Assembly: GCA_019359695.1 (NCBI GenBank)
Contig: JAHHGV010000018.1
Location: 1 to 64,000, forward strand
Direction: 5' to 3'
Length of the DNA: 64,000 bases
Origin: Brasilonema angustatum HA4187-MV1
Lineage (GTDB): Bacteria > Cyanobacteriota > Cyanobacteriia > Cyanobacteriales > Nostocaceae
The notes under the pieces were generated by a model. That model searched no databases and was not told where the DNA came from. It was given only the letters and a program-made list of their open reading frames with translations. This document shows, piece after piece, positions 44,982 to 53,408 of the stretch; the stretch's first letter is position 1, and each line of letters starts with the position of its first letter. A program made the translations under genes and the position numbers.

Positions 44982-47900
44982 ATGAGTAAATCAGTAGTCA
45001 TTAATCTGGGAAGCGGTGATTACCAGAGTGGATTTCCAAGAGTAACTGCTCAAATTTGGTCTGAAGAACACCTTCTACCAGAGCAATTCATTGGCAGTTT
45101 ACCTCCAGCAGCTTATCTGATTGAACTGTATAAAAATTGGCAGTCACTTTACCAGCATCTCTACGCCCACCAACAGCTACTTTCACCACCAGCAAAAGAC
45201 AACTCTCCAGAGATAGAGATTGAGGAAGGTGATATAACTAACGTTTCTGTTGTCAGCTTCGATGAGTTATCCGAAGAATTACAAGCAGGAATTAATGAGT
45301 GGTTCCGGTCAAGGGAGTTTCTTGATATTGACCAACAATTGCGATCACGACTCACAACAGCAGAAGAAATTCGAGTCATCCTTGAAACTGGTGATATGAT
45401 GCTGCGGCGATTACCTTGGCATCGCTGGAATTTCTTTACAGATTTTCCTTTTGCTGAAATGGTGCTGTCTCGACCGGAGTACAAACGTACTTTAGTGAAC
45501 CCTGCAAAAGACCAAAGTGGGAAAGTTAGAATTTTAGGGGTTTTGGGTAATAGCTTCGGTATTGATTTTGAGAGAGAAAGTCAATTTCTCAACAGCTTAG
45601 CGGATACCCAAACTGTTTTTCTCGTTAATCCATCGCGTCAAGAACTAGACGCCCAGCTTTGGAATTCGGACGGCTGGGATATTTTATTTTTTGCAGGTCA
45701 CAGTCAAACAGAAAATGAAACAGGGCGAATTTATATCAACGAGAACCCGACAAATAACAACTTGACGATTGAAGAATTAAACCAAGCGCTGCTAGCGGCT
45801 ATAGAAAATGGTTTAAAATTGGCACTTTTTAACTCTTGTGATGGGTTGGGACTAGCTGTAGCATTGGAGAAATTAAATATTCCCGCAGTAATTGTCATGC
45901 GAGAACCTGTGCCGAATCGTGTAGCGCAGGATTTTTTTCAGTATTTTCTAGAAGCTTTCGCAGTTCGTAGACTATCTTTATATTTAGCAGTACAGCAAGC
46001 GCGCCGGAAGTTGCAAGGGGTAGAAGATAAGTTTCCTGGTGCGTCTTGGTTGCCTGTGATTTGCCAAAATCCATCAGTAGAAGCCCCAACTTGGCTGACT
46101 TTGGGGGGAATGCCTCCAAGTCCATATCGCGGTTTATTTGCTTTTCGGGAAGAGGATACACATCTATATTTTGGGCGAGAAAAATTTACCCAGGATTTGC
46201 TTTTGGCAGTAAAAACTAAGCCATTGGTGGCTGTGGTTGGTGCTTCTGGAAGCGGTAAGTCAAGTGTCGTTTTTGCTGGCTTGATTCCAGCCCTACGGGT
46301 GTCGGATGAATTTACGGATGTAACGGATAATTTGTTTGTGAATCCAATAAATAACTCATCTGTTATATCCCCAACAAAACCTGCTGCCCCACATATTATC
46401 TGTTTTCGTCCGGGGCATAATCCAATTGCTGGGTTGGCAGTAGCTTTAGCACCTTTATTGTACTTTGAATCACACGAGCAAGTAAACAATTCAAAATCCA
46501 TAGACGCGCAAGCGGCTTCTCGCAGGGAAATCCAAAATCTAAAATCAAATGCCCGTTCCCAAATTGAACTAGAAGTAGCGAACACACTCCGGCAGGATCA
46601 CCAAGCTTTAACCAAAATCATCAAAAACTTAGTGCAGCAATCAAGTTGCACCCGCGTAATACTAATAGCTGACCAATTTGAAGAACTTTATACTATAAGC
46701 CTAGAATCAGAACGTCAACCTTTCTTAGATGGACTGCTCAAAGCCTGTAGAGACGCTCCAGCGTTTACCGTTGTTTTAACACTGCGCGCCGACTTTTACG
46801 GACATGCTGTTTCTGACCGCCGCTTCAGCGATGCTTTACAAGGGGCAGTTTATAACCTCGGTCCGATGAGCCATGAGGAATTGCGATCGGTGATCGAAAA
46901 ACCTGCGGCACAAATGCAAGTCCGACTAGAGGAGGGATTGACAAATCTACTCATTAGTGATCCATTAGGATACCCCGGACGTTTACCGTTACTGGAGTTT
47001 GCCCTGACACAAATGTGGTCAAAACAACTCTGTGGTTGGTTGACTCATGCTGCTTACAATGAAATAGGTGGTGTTGAGCAAGCTTTAGCGAATCACGCTG
47101 AGGCGGTTTATGCTCAACTAACTCACAACCAAAGGCTCTTGGTGCAGCGGGTATTTATTCAGTTGGTGCAACCGGGGACAGGAACAGACTTCAACCGACG
47201 ATTGGCGACGATTGATGAGGTAGGAAGCGAAAACTGGGATTTGATAACGCAACTTGCGGACGCCCGTGTGCTAGTAACAAACCGTAATGAGTTATCAGGT
47301 GAAGAAACGGTGGAAATCGTCCATGAAGCGTTAGTTCGTTCCTGGGGACGCTTGGAGAATTGGCTGCTACTGGCGTCCGAGTTTCGCCTTTGGCAAGAGC
47401 AATTGCGGGTAGCCATCCATCAGTGGGAGAGTAGTGGTTTTGATAATGGAGCTTTGTTGCGAGGAAAGCCTCTGGCGGATGCTCAACACTGGCAGCACAA
47501 ACGCGTGGAGGAACTGAGTTCCAGGGAGATAAATTTCATCGAGCGTTCTTTGGTACTTCAGGAGTGGGAGAAACAGACGCAAAAGCGCAGGCGCAGATTT
47601 ATTATATATGGGCTAGTGAGTGGCTTAATAGTTACTTCGACTTTGGCTGTTGTTGCTTGGTCGCAATGGCACAATTCGGTCATTAGTCAGATTCAAGCGA
47701 TCGATGAATCTTCCGAAGCGCTGTTTGCCTCAAATCAAAAGTTGGATGCGCTCAAAGAAGCAATCAGGGCGAAGCGAGAACTGCAAAAATTAGGTGGGAC
47801 AGATGCAGCCACCCAGCTAATTGCTGAATCAGCGCTACGCCGAGCAGTTTATGGAGCTGTTGAGTACAATCGTTTGGAAGGACATAGCGGTGAAGTCAAG

Positions 47901-49712
47901 AGCGCAGTGTTCAGCCCTGATGGTAACACGCTCGCCTCAACCAGTAACGATAAAACTGTCAAACTTTGGAAGCGTGATGGTACGTTGCTGACTACCTTTG
48001 AGGGACACAAAGCTGCGGTGTTAGATGTAGCTTTCAGCCCCGACGGTCAAACTCTAGCTTCAGCGAGTGAAGATAAGACCATCAAGCTGTGGAAACGAGA
48101 CGGCACGTTGTTGGGTACTCTTGAGGGACACGATGCTGCGGTTACCAAAGTTGCTTTCAGCCCTGACGGTAAAACTCTCGCCTCAGCAAGTGAGGATCAT
48201 AGTGTGAAATTGTGGAGAGTATCAGGAAAAGTGCCTGTCTTACTGACGACTCTCAAGAAACATCAAGAATCGGTTGAGGCAGTTGTTTTCAGCCGCGACG
48301 GGAATATGATCGCCTCGGCTAGTAAAGACAAGACCGTCAAACTATGGAAGCGGGACGGCACGTTCTTGACCACGGTTGCTCGGCATAAGGATACAGTTTG
48401 GGATGTTGCTTTCAGCCCCGATGGAAACACAATTGCCTCGGCGAGTGCAGACAATACTGTCAAACTGTGGAACAAGGACGGCAAGTTGCTGAAAACTTTG
48501 GAGGGGCATCAAGCTCCCGTTTCAGGAGTTGCTTTCAGTCCTGACGGTAAGACTCTAGCTTCGGCAAGTTGGGACAATACTGTCAAGCTCTGGAACAAGG
48601 ATGGCACCTTGTTGACAACACTTAATGGACATAGCGATAGAATTTGGGGAGTCACTTTTAGCCCTGACAGCAAAACTTTAGCCTCAGTAAGTGGGGATAT
48701 GACTATCAAATTCTGGAAACTAGATAGCGCATTGCTAACTACCCTGCGAGGTCATAGCGCTCCGGTTATCGGAGTTGCCATTAGCCCTAACGGTAAGATG
48801 GTTGCCTCGGCGAGTGACGATGGAACCGTCAAACTCTGCACTCGGGATAGCACGTTACCCATTACGCTTGACCACAAAGCACCAGTTTACGCAGTAGTTT
48901 TCAGTCCCGACGGTCATACGCTCGCCTCGGCGGGTTCGGACAGCACAGTCAAACTGTGGAACAAAAACGGCACCTTACTGAAAACTCTTAAAGGACACAA
49001 AGCTGCGGTTTGGGGAGTTGCTTTTAGCCCCGACGGGAACACGATCGCTTCGGTAGGTTGGGACAAAACAGTCAAATTGTGGAACAAAAACGGCACCGAA
49101 CTTACGACTCTTAAGGGGCATCGAGATTCGATTTGGGATGTTGCAATAAGTCCTGACGGCAATACAATCGCCTCAGCTAGTGGAGACATGACAGTCAAGC
49201 TCTGGAAGCGAGACGGCACCGAACTGACGACTCTTAAGGGACATAAAGCTGCGGTTTGGGGAGTTGCTTTTAGCCCTGACGGCAATATAATCGCCACCGG
49301 TAGTGAAGATAAGACGGTTAAACTTTGGAAGCGAGACGGCACTTTGCTGACCACTCTTGGGGGACATCAATCTATAGTCTTTGGAGTGGCTTTCAGTCCT
49401 GACGGTAAAATTTTAGCTTCGGCGAGTGCAGACAAAACCGTCAAACTGTGGAACGTGCAAGCAGGCAAGTTACCTGTTTTACTGGCTACTCTCAATGGGC
49501 ATAGTGGTAGAGTTTGGGGAGTTGCTTTCAGTCCTGACAGTAAAACTCTCGCCTCAGCGAGTGAGGACAAGACAGTGATTCTGTGGAAATTAGATCGTGT
49601 TGTTGATCTAAATAATATACTAGCGTATGGTTGCGACTGGGTGCGAGATTATCTGAAAACTAATCCGCATGTGAGTCAGAGCGATCGCCATATTTGCGAT
49701 TTTAGTCAATAA
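44982..49712 (+). CDS. CHAT protease - nSTAND NTPase - 14xWD40 protein
   Basis: A 1576-residue signalling protein. Residues about 1-160 form a cyanobacterial N-terminal region. About 185-370 is a CHAT caspase-like protease with catalytic His240 in FFAGHSQ and Cys286 in NSCDG. From about 388 (SPYRGLFAFREED) comes an nSTAND1 NTPase with Walker A GASGSGKSS at 420-428 and Walker B LIADQFEEL around Asp564, then a winged-helix-like part. A hydrophobic helix near 873-893 follows. From about 966 there are 14 WD40 repeats (GH…FSPDG…S.D.TVKLW), enough for two seven-bladed propellers. Expected model: WD40 ligand sensing triggers NTP-driven oligomerisation and activates the protease (inference from STAND biology). 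Flanked by DUF1822 and sigma-like genes. Confidence 0.9.
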   Translation: MSKSVVINLGSGDYQSGFPRVTAQIWSEEHLLPEQFIGSLPPAAYLIELYKNWQSLYQHLYAHQQLLSPPAKDNSPEIEIEEGDITNVSVVSFDELSEELQAGINEWFRSREFLDIDQQLRSRLTTAEEIRVILETGDMMLRRLPWHRWNFFTDFPFAEMVLSRPEYKRTLVNPAKDQSGKVRILGVLGNSFGIDFERESQFLNSLADTQTVFLVNPSRQELDAQLWNSDGWDILFFAGHSQTENETGRIYINENPTNNNLTIEELNQALLAAIENGLKLALFNSCDGLGLAVALEKLNIPAVIVMREPVPNRVAQDFFQYFLEAFAVRRLSLYLAVQQARRKLQGVEDKFPGASWLPVICQNPSVEAPTWLTLGGMPPSPYRGLFAFREEDTHLYFGREKFTQDLLLAVKTKPLVAVVGASGSGKSSVVFAGLIPALRVSDEFTDVTDNLFVNPINNSSVISPTKPAAPHIICFRPGHNPIAGLAVALAPLLYFESHEQVNNSKSIDAQAASRREIQNLKSNARSQIELEVANTLRQDHQALTKIIKNLVQQSSCTRVILIADQFEELYTISLESERQPFLDGLLKACRDAPAFTVVLTLRADFYGHAVSDRRFSDALQGAVYNLGPMSHEELRSVIEKPAAQMQVRLEEGLTNLLISDPLGYPGRLPLLEFALTQMWSKQLCGWLTHAAYNEIGGVEQALANHAEAVYAQLTHNQRLLVQRVFIQLVQPGTGTDFNRRLATIDEVGSENWDLITQLADARVLVTNRNELSGEETVEIVHEALVRSWGRLENWLLLASEFRLWQEQLRVAIHQWESSGFDNGALLRGKPLADAQHWQHKRVEELSSREINFIERSLVLQEWEKQTQKRRRRFIIYGLVSGLIVTSTLAVVAWSQWHNSVISQIQAIDESSEALFASNQKLDALKEAIRAKRELQKLGGTDAATQLIAESALRRAVYGAVEYNRLEGHSGEVKSAVFSPDGNTLASTSNDKTVKLWKRDGTLLTTFEGHKAAVLDVAFSPDGQTLASASEDKTIKLWKRDGTLLGTLEGHDAAVTKVAFSPDGKTLASASEDHSVKLWRVSGKVPVLLTTLKKHQESVEAVVFSRDGNMIASASKDKTVKLWKRDGTFLTTVARHKDTVWDVAFSPDGNTIASASADNTVKLWNKDGKLLKTLEGHQAPVSGVAFSPDGKTLASASWDNTVKLWNKDGTLLTTLNGHSDRIWGVTFSPDSKTLASVSGDMTIKFWKLDSALLTTLRGHSAPVIGVAISPNGKMVASASDDGTVKLCTRDSTLPITLDHKAPVYAVVFSPDGHTLASAGSDSTVKLWNKNGTLLKTLKGHKAAVWGVAFSPDGNTIASVGWDKTVKLWNKNGTELTTLKGHRDSIWDVAISPDGNTIASASGDMTVKLWKRDGTELTTLKGHKAAVWGVAFSPDGNIIATGSEDKTVKLWKRDGTLLTTLGGHQSIVFGVAFSPDGKILASASADKTVKLWNVQAGKLPVLLATLNGHSGRVWGVAFSPDSKTLASASEDKTVILWKLDRVVDLNNILAYGCDWVRDYLKTNPHVSQSDRHICDFSQ
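47877..49600 (+). repeat. 14 tandem WD40-coding repeats
   Basis: Units of about 123 bases, many sharing near-identical stretches such as the codons for AVWGVAFSPDGN and TVKLWKRDGT. The three units around 48980-49340 are almost identical, pointing to recent duplication or conversion. Unit lengths vary by a few codons where an extra KxPVL insertion occurs (48230, 49470). Confidence 0.85.
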
Positions 49713-50187
49713 ATTACTGGATTATTTCTAAATTTATAGAGCAAACATTTCTTACTCAAGTCTTTAAAGTTTTTAATTTTATCCTACCTCTATCAAAAGT
49801 TACATATATTTATGACTCAAGATAGAAATATTTAGCAATTTATTAATTATTAATAATTTAAGAGACTTGTAATTTTTCAAGAAAGACAAGACAGTAGTAC
49901 TGCATAACAAACTATTAGTTACACCTATATATTAAAAGTAGGTCGCATCTCCTGCTTCACCCGAAAACGGGGTGCAGGGTGTGGGGTGTGGGGAGAAAAC
50001 TGTCTTCTCTGGGTTTTAAGCCCAGTAAAAAAAAGAATTGCCTTAAGTGGCGCAGCCCGATAAAGCAATGCGTTTTTGTTTCAATCTTACGCTATAGCGC
50101 GTGGCTCCTTACACCCCACACCCTTGTGAATGCTTTGCTATTGCGTATTAATACAGCATTAACTGCAATTTATAGTGAGTCAGAAAT
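49713..50187. other. intergenic stretch before the sigma-like gene
   Basis: AT-rich in its first 200 bases. GGGTGTGGGGTGTGGGG (about 49977-49993) and TTACACCCCACACCC (50111-50125) are inverted-repeat partners around 120 bases apart and look like the ends of a small non-autonomous element. Part of it can be read as a short open frame, which I do not regard as a gene. Confidence 0.45.
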
Positions 50188-51741
50188 ATGAATAAACGTC
50201 AAATTATAATACAAAAGTTTTCCACATTTCTTAGCTTTTTAGGTGCAAGAAAAAGTCTCATACACGAATGGATAACAGAACCGGAATTGGAACGTAATAT
50301 CAAACAACAAGTGCAAACACATCCAGAAAAGACAGCAGAATTATGGGCACTTTACTTTTTAGATCTTTTACAAAGTAAATCCCAGGAAGAGGAGAAAAGT
50401 GGAGACACCGGGGTACAGAAAAATAACAGACAATTGGTCTATACATTATCCTCTATACATTCTCCAGTCACTACTCAATATTCTTCTACCAACCAGCATT
50501 TAAAAGCAGGAAAGCATCTGTCAGCTTACTTACAAGAAGCTTGTTATAGAGCTGCACAAAAGATACAAAAGCAATTTCAATCAATTCAGCATAAATATTC
50601 ATTAGAAGATTTTTTTCAAATCGGTAATTTATTTGTTACTCAACCAGCAAAACTCTTCCGTAGTTTTAAATTAGAATATCAACACAGTAACTTGGAAAGT
50701 TATGCAAAAACCGCACTCTTTCGCTTCATTGGCAATACAATTTATACCCAAGATGTAGAAGCAAAGCGAGAAAAGTTTTCTGATTATGGCTTGTTGAGGG
50801 ATTTAAATAACAAAGAATTAAAAGAAGCCTTAGCATCAAAAGGAATAAACACTAGCCAACTTGATTCATACTGCTTAGCTAGACAATGTTTTAATGCAGT
50901 TTTTCAACCTCAAAAAAGAGAAAGTAGCCGTAGTTTAGAATCTCCTAGTCCGGAAGATTTAACTCAAATTGCCTTCTGCTACAATCAGCGACACAATCAG
51001 TTAAACTTGCCAACCGTACTAGCTGACTCTAAGAAAATTCAAGAAATGCTATCAACCTGCATTCAGGCTGCGCGCGACTATCGTACTAAACGTGTTCTGA
51101 CTTTAGAAAATGATGACATTATTTCTGACCCCATGCCTACTCCTTGGGATATTGTCATCCAAACAGAAGAAACAGAGCAAATAGAATCCTTAGTCTCCAA
51201 GATATTTATAACCATACCAGAGATTGGTCAAACAATGCTAAAACTTTGGCTGGGATTAAACTTAACTCAAGCTGAGATAGCAACAGTTTTAAAGCACAAG
51301 TATTCCGAATTACAAAAACAGTATCAAGTGGCTCGTCAGTTGGGAAAATATAGTAGAAATTTCTTAAAAGAATTTCTTCAGCAGTGTCATCAACTAAATT
51401 CCGGAATCTCTTTGTATAATGACAAAGATATAGAACTCATTCAAGAGTCGTTAGATGAATGTTTACAGTCATACTGTCAACGTTTATTATACGCAGATTT
51501 AGAGCAATTAGCTCACCAATACTACAGTGAAGACGAATTTTTCATATTGACTGATTTAATACACAATGAACAACCAGAATACGAACAAACAAGTAAGTTC
51601 ATAGAAAGAAAGCAAGCTTTTATACAAGCTTTTGAAAAGCAACTAGAAAAAAATATGAATTTATCTCCTGAGTCTTTGAAACTTGTCAACAGGAAAATAG
51701 CTCGTATTGTAGGCGAATGGTTACAATCGTCAGTTAACTAA
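50188..51741 (+). CDS. divergent sigma-70-like protein of the CHAT/DUF1822 set
   Basis: Protein of 517 residues resembling the unusual cyanobacterial sigma-70-family proteins that travel with CHAT and DUF1822 genes. The start RQIIIQKFSTFLSF, then HLSAYLQEACYRAAQKI, the region-2-like FFQIGNLFVTQPAKLFRSFKLEYQHSNLESYAKTALFRFIGNTI, YGLLRDLNNKELKEAL, and a region-4-like helix-turn-helix LTQAEIATVLKHKYSELQKQYQVAR (about 368-392). It is longer than usual, with an extra C-terminal helical region of about 100 residues. The first 10 codons fit an ATG start. Whether it still binds polymerase is uncertain. Same strand as the CHAT gene, 475 bases downstream. Confidence 0.78.
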   Translation: MNKRQIIIQKFSTFLSFLGARKSLIHEWITEPELERNIKQQVQTHPEKTAELWALYFLDLLQSKSQEEEKSGDTGVQKNNRQLVYTLSSIHSPVTTQYSSTNQHLKAGKHLSAYLQEACYRAAQKIQKQFQSIQHKYSLEDFFQIGNLFVTQPAKLFRSFKLEYQHSNLESYAKTALFRFIGNTIYTQDVEAKREKFSDYGLLRDLNNKELKEALASKGINTSQLDSYCLARQCFNAVFQPQKRESSRSLESPSPEDLTQIAFCYNQRHNQLNLPTVLADSKKIQEMLSTCIQAARDYRTKRVLTLENDDIISDPMPTPWDIVIQTEETEQIESLVSKIFITIPEIGQTMLKLWLGLNLTQAEIATVLKHKYSELQKQYQVARQLGKYSRNFLKEFLQQCHQLNSGISLYNDKDIELIQESLDECLQSYCQRLLYADLEQLAHQYYSEDEFFILTDLIHNEQPEYEQTSKFIERKQAFIQAFEKQLEKNMNLSPESLKLVNRKIARIVGEWLQSSVN

Positions 51742-52059
51742 ATTCTGACTTTTCCCGTTAAGTCCGTTTAGCAAGCTGCCAACCCTCACGGGGCTTTCAA
51801 GGGTAGGTGTTTAAAATTTAGGCGGTGGAGAAGGTAATTTGGGAAACATTTGGTTCTGAAGTAAAGGCAGGCCAAGACTCAGGGAAAAAACCTTCCTCGG
51901 GTATTTTGCTGGCGCGTACTCGCGCTAGTTAGAGGCTCTTAACTTGTACCTAACCGTATAAACTCGGGTTTCGTTAAAACTAGGGCAAGAAAGTAACACG
52001 ATTTTTCTTCTTTTTTTCGTAATAATAAGGGCTTGAGGTTTCGTACTGAGTGTGAAAAA
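51742..52059. other. convergent intergenic space
   Basis: No gene or strong hairpin is seen. It separates the plus-strand sigma-like gene from the end of the minus-strand polyketide cluster. Confidence 0.4.
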
Positions 52060-53331
52060 CTAATCAACTTTTTTTGGTGCAAGATGCGAGTCAAGCCAGA
52101 GCTGACCTAAGATGTTAAGTATGAATGCAACATCCGATTCTTCTTCATACGGGTGGCTTAACGAAGAAAGAACGATTTGTCCAGCCGCACGTTCTGGATG
52201 CTGCACCGCCATAGCACTCAACGTCCGCCCAGGAGCAACTTGTAGCAATATCCGCTCTGGTTTTTTAAAAAGTTCTTGCAAACCTTCGCAAAAGCGCACA
52301 GTTTCGCGCATATGTCTAGCCCAATAGTTTGGATCTGTTGCTTGATCCGTTGTAATCCAAGTCCCGGTAACGCTAGAAATATACGGTATTTGAGGTGGTC
52401 TAAGAGTCATTTTTTCTACATAAGATTTAAATGGCTCTATGATGGAGTCCATTTCCTGTGAGTGAGGAGCATGGGAGGCATCTAAAGGAAGACACATCAC
52501 ATCCTTCTGGCTGAGTCGATCCTCTAATTCCTCTAAAGCTTTTGCGGGACCTGAAACAATGCAAAGGTTTGGCCCGTTAATTGCAGCTAGGGATATCTCG
52601 CCTAAAAATGGGCGCACTTCCTTCTCTGAAAGCTCAATGGCAAGCATGGCTCCACTAGGCAGTTCTTGTATAAGTCGTCCACGCACAGCTACTAGTTTTA
52701 ATGCATCTTTGAGGGAGAAAACGCCAGCCAGAGTTGCTGCAACGTATTCACCAAGGCTATGACCGATCATTGCTTGGGGAAGCACGCCCCACTCTTGCCA
52801 TAACTTAGCTAAAGCATACTCAATCACAAAGAGTGCTGACTGTGCAATCAATGTTTGTTGAAGTTGCTGCGTGGCAACGTTTATCTGTTTTTCATCAGGA
52901 TATATTATGTTGCGAATGTCTAAGTCCAAATCAGGCTTTAAAAATTCTGAGCAGATATCAACTTGTTCCCGAAATGTCTTCTCAGTTTGATAAAGTTCCA
53001 ATCCCATATTTACATACTGCGCTCCCTGCCCTGGAAACATAAACACAATAGGTCGCTCTTCGGACTCTTGGAAGCGTGTAAAAACTTTTTTGGAATCGAG
53101 TGTTTCAAGGGCAGTCACAGCATCACTAAGGTTATTGCAAACAAGCATTCGACGATGCTTAAAAGCTTTTTCATGAACTTGATAGGAGCCAGTAATATCA
53201 ACAAAGTCTTGGTTGGTAGATCGCTTTAAGTGTTCAATCAGGTTTGTGGTTTCCGTCTCTAAAGCAGAGCTTGTTTCTGCACAGAGTACTAACAAATGCC
53301 AAGAACGAGGTTTTTCTAAAGTTTTATTCAT
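52060..53331 (-). CDS. stand-alone polyketide acyltransferase
   Basis: Protein of 423 residues: the KS-AT linker (WHLLVLCAETSSALETETTN; FKHRRMLVC) and then a full acyltransferase domain with FMFPGQGAQYVNMG, nucleophile GHSLGEYVAA, the Arg in VAVRGRLIQELPSGAML and a His motif SHAPHSQEM where SHAFHS is usual. No ketosynthase or carrier protein is attached, so it must load a carrier in trans. Beside FkbH-K genes it is a candidate loader for the oxygenated extender or for a skipped module (inference). ATG 53331 has AGGAGA upstream; the frame is open to 53391. The changed Phe to Pro in the specificity motif makes the substrate unpredictable. Confidence 0.88.
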   Translation of the reverse strand: MNKTLEKPRSWHLLVLCAETSSALETETTNLIEHLKRSTNQDFVDITGSYQVHEKAFKHRRMLVCNNLSDAVTALETLDSKKVFTRFQESEERPIVFMFPGQGAQYVNMGLELYQTEKTFREQVDICSEFLKPDLDLDIRNIIYPDEKQINVATQQLQQTLIAQSALFVIEYALAKLWQEWGVLPQAMIGHSLGEYVAATLAGVFSLKDALKLVAVRGRLIQELPSGAMLAIELSEKEVRPFLGEISLAAINGPNLCIVSGPAKALEELEDRLSQKDVMCLPLDASHAPHSQEMDSIIEPFKSYVEKMTLRPPQIPYISSVTGTWITTDQATDPNYWARHMRETVRFCEGLQELFKKPERILLQVAPGRTLSAMAVQHPERAAGQIVLSSLSHPYEEESDVAFILNILGQLWLDSHLAPKKVD

Positions 53332-53408
53332 TTGATTCTCCTGAAGATATAAATTCATTATCCAAAATTCTCTGTTGCGTATTATTACCACTTAGCGGCT
53401 TGATGTGC

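Noticed and set aside
48263-49570. A series of minus-strand open frames with repeated LPSGLKATPQT-like peptides
   Set aside because: They are the antisense of the WD40 repeats; their regularity comes from the repeat DNA, not from genes.
47877-49600. Regularly spaced near-identical DNA blocks that could suggest a CRISPR array or satellite
   Set aside because: The units are about 123 bases, in frame, and encode WD40 blades; there are no short constant repeats with unique spacers and no cas genes.
49979-50191. A 70-codon frame before the sigma-like gene
   Set aside because: It runs through an inverted-repeat element and overlaps the start of the real gene; no protein signature.
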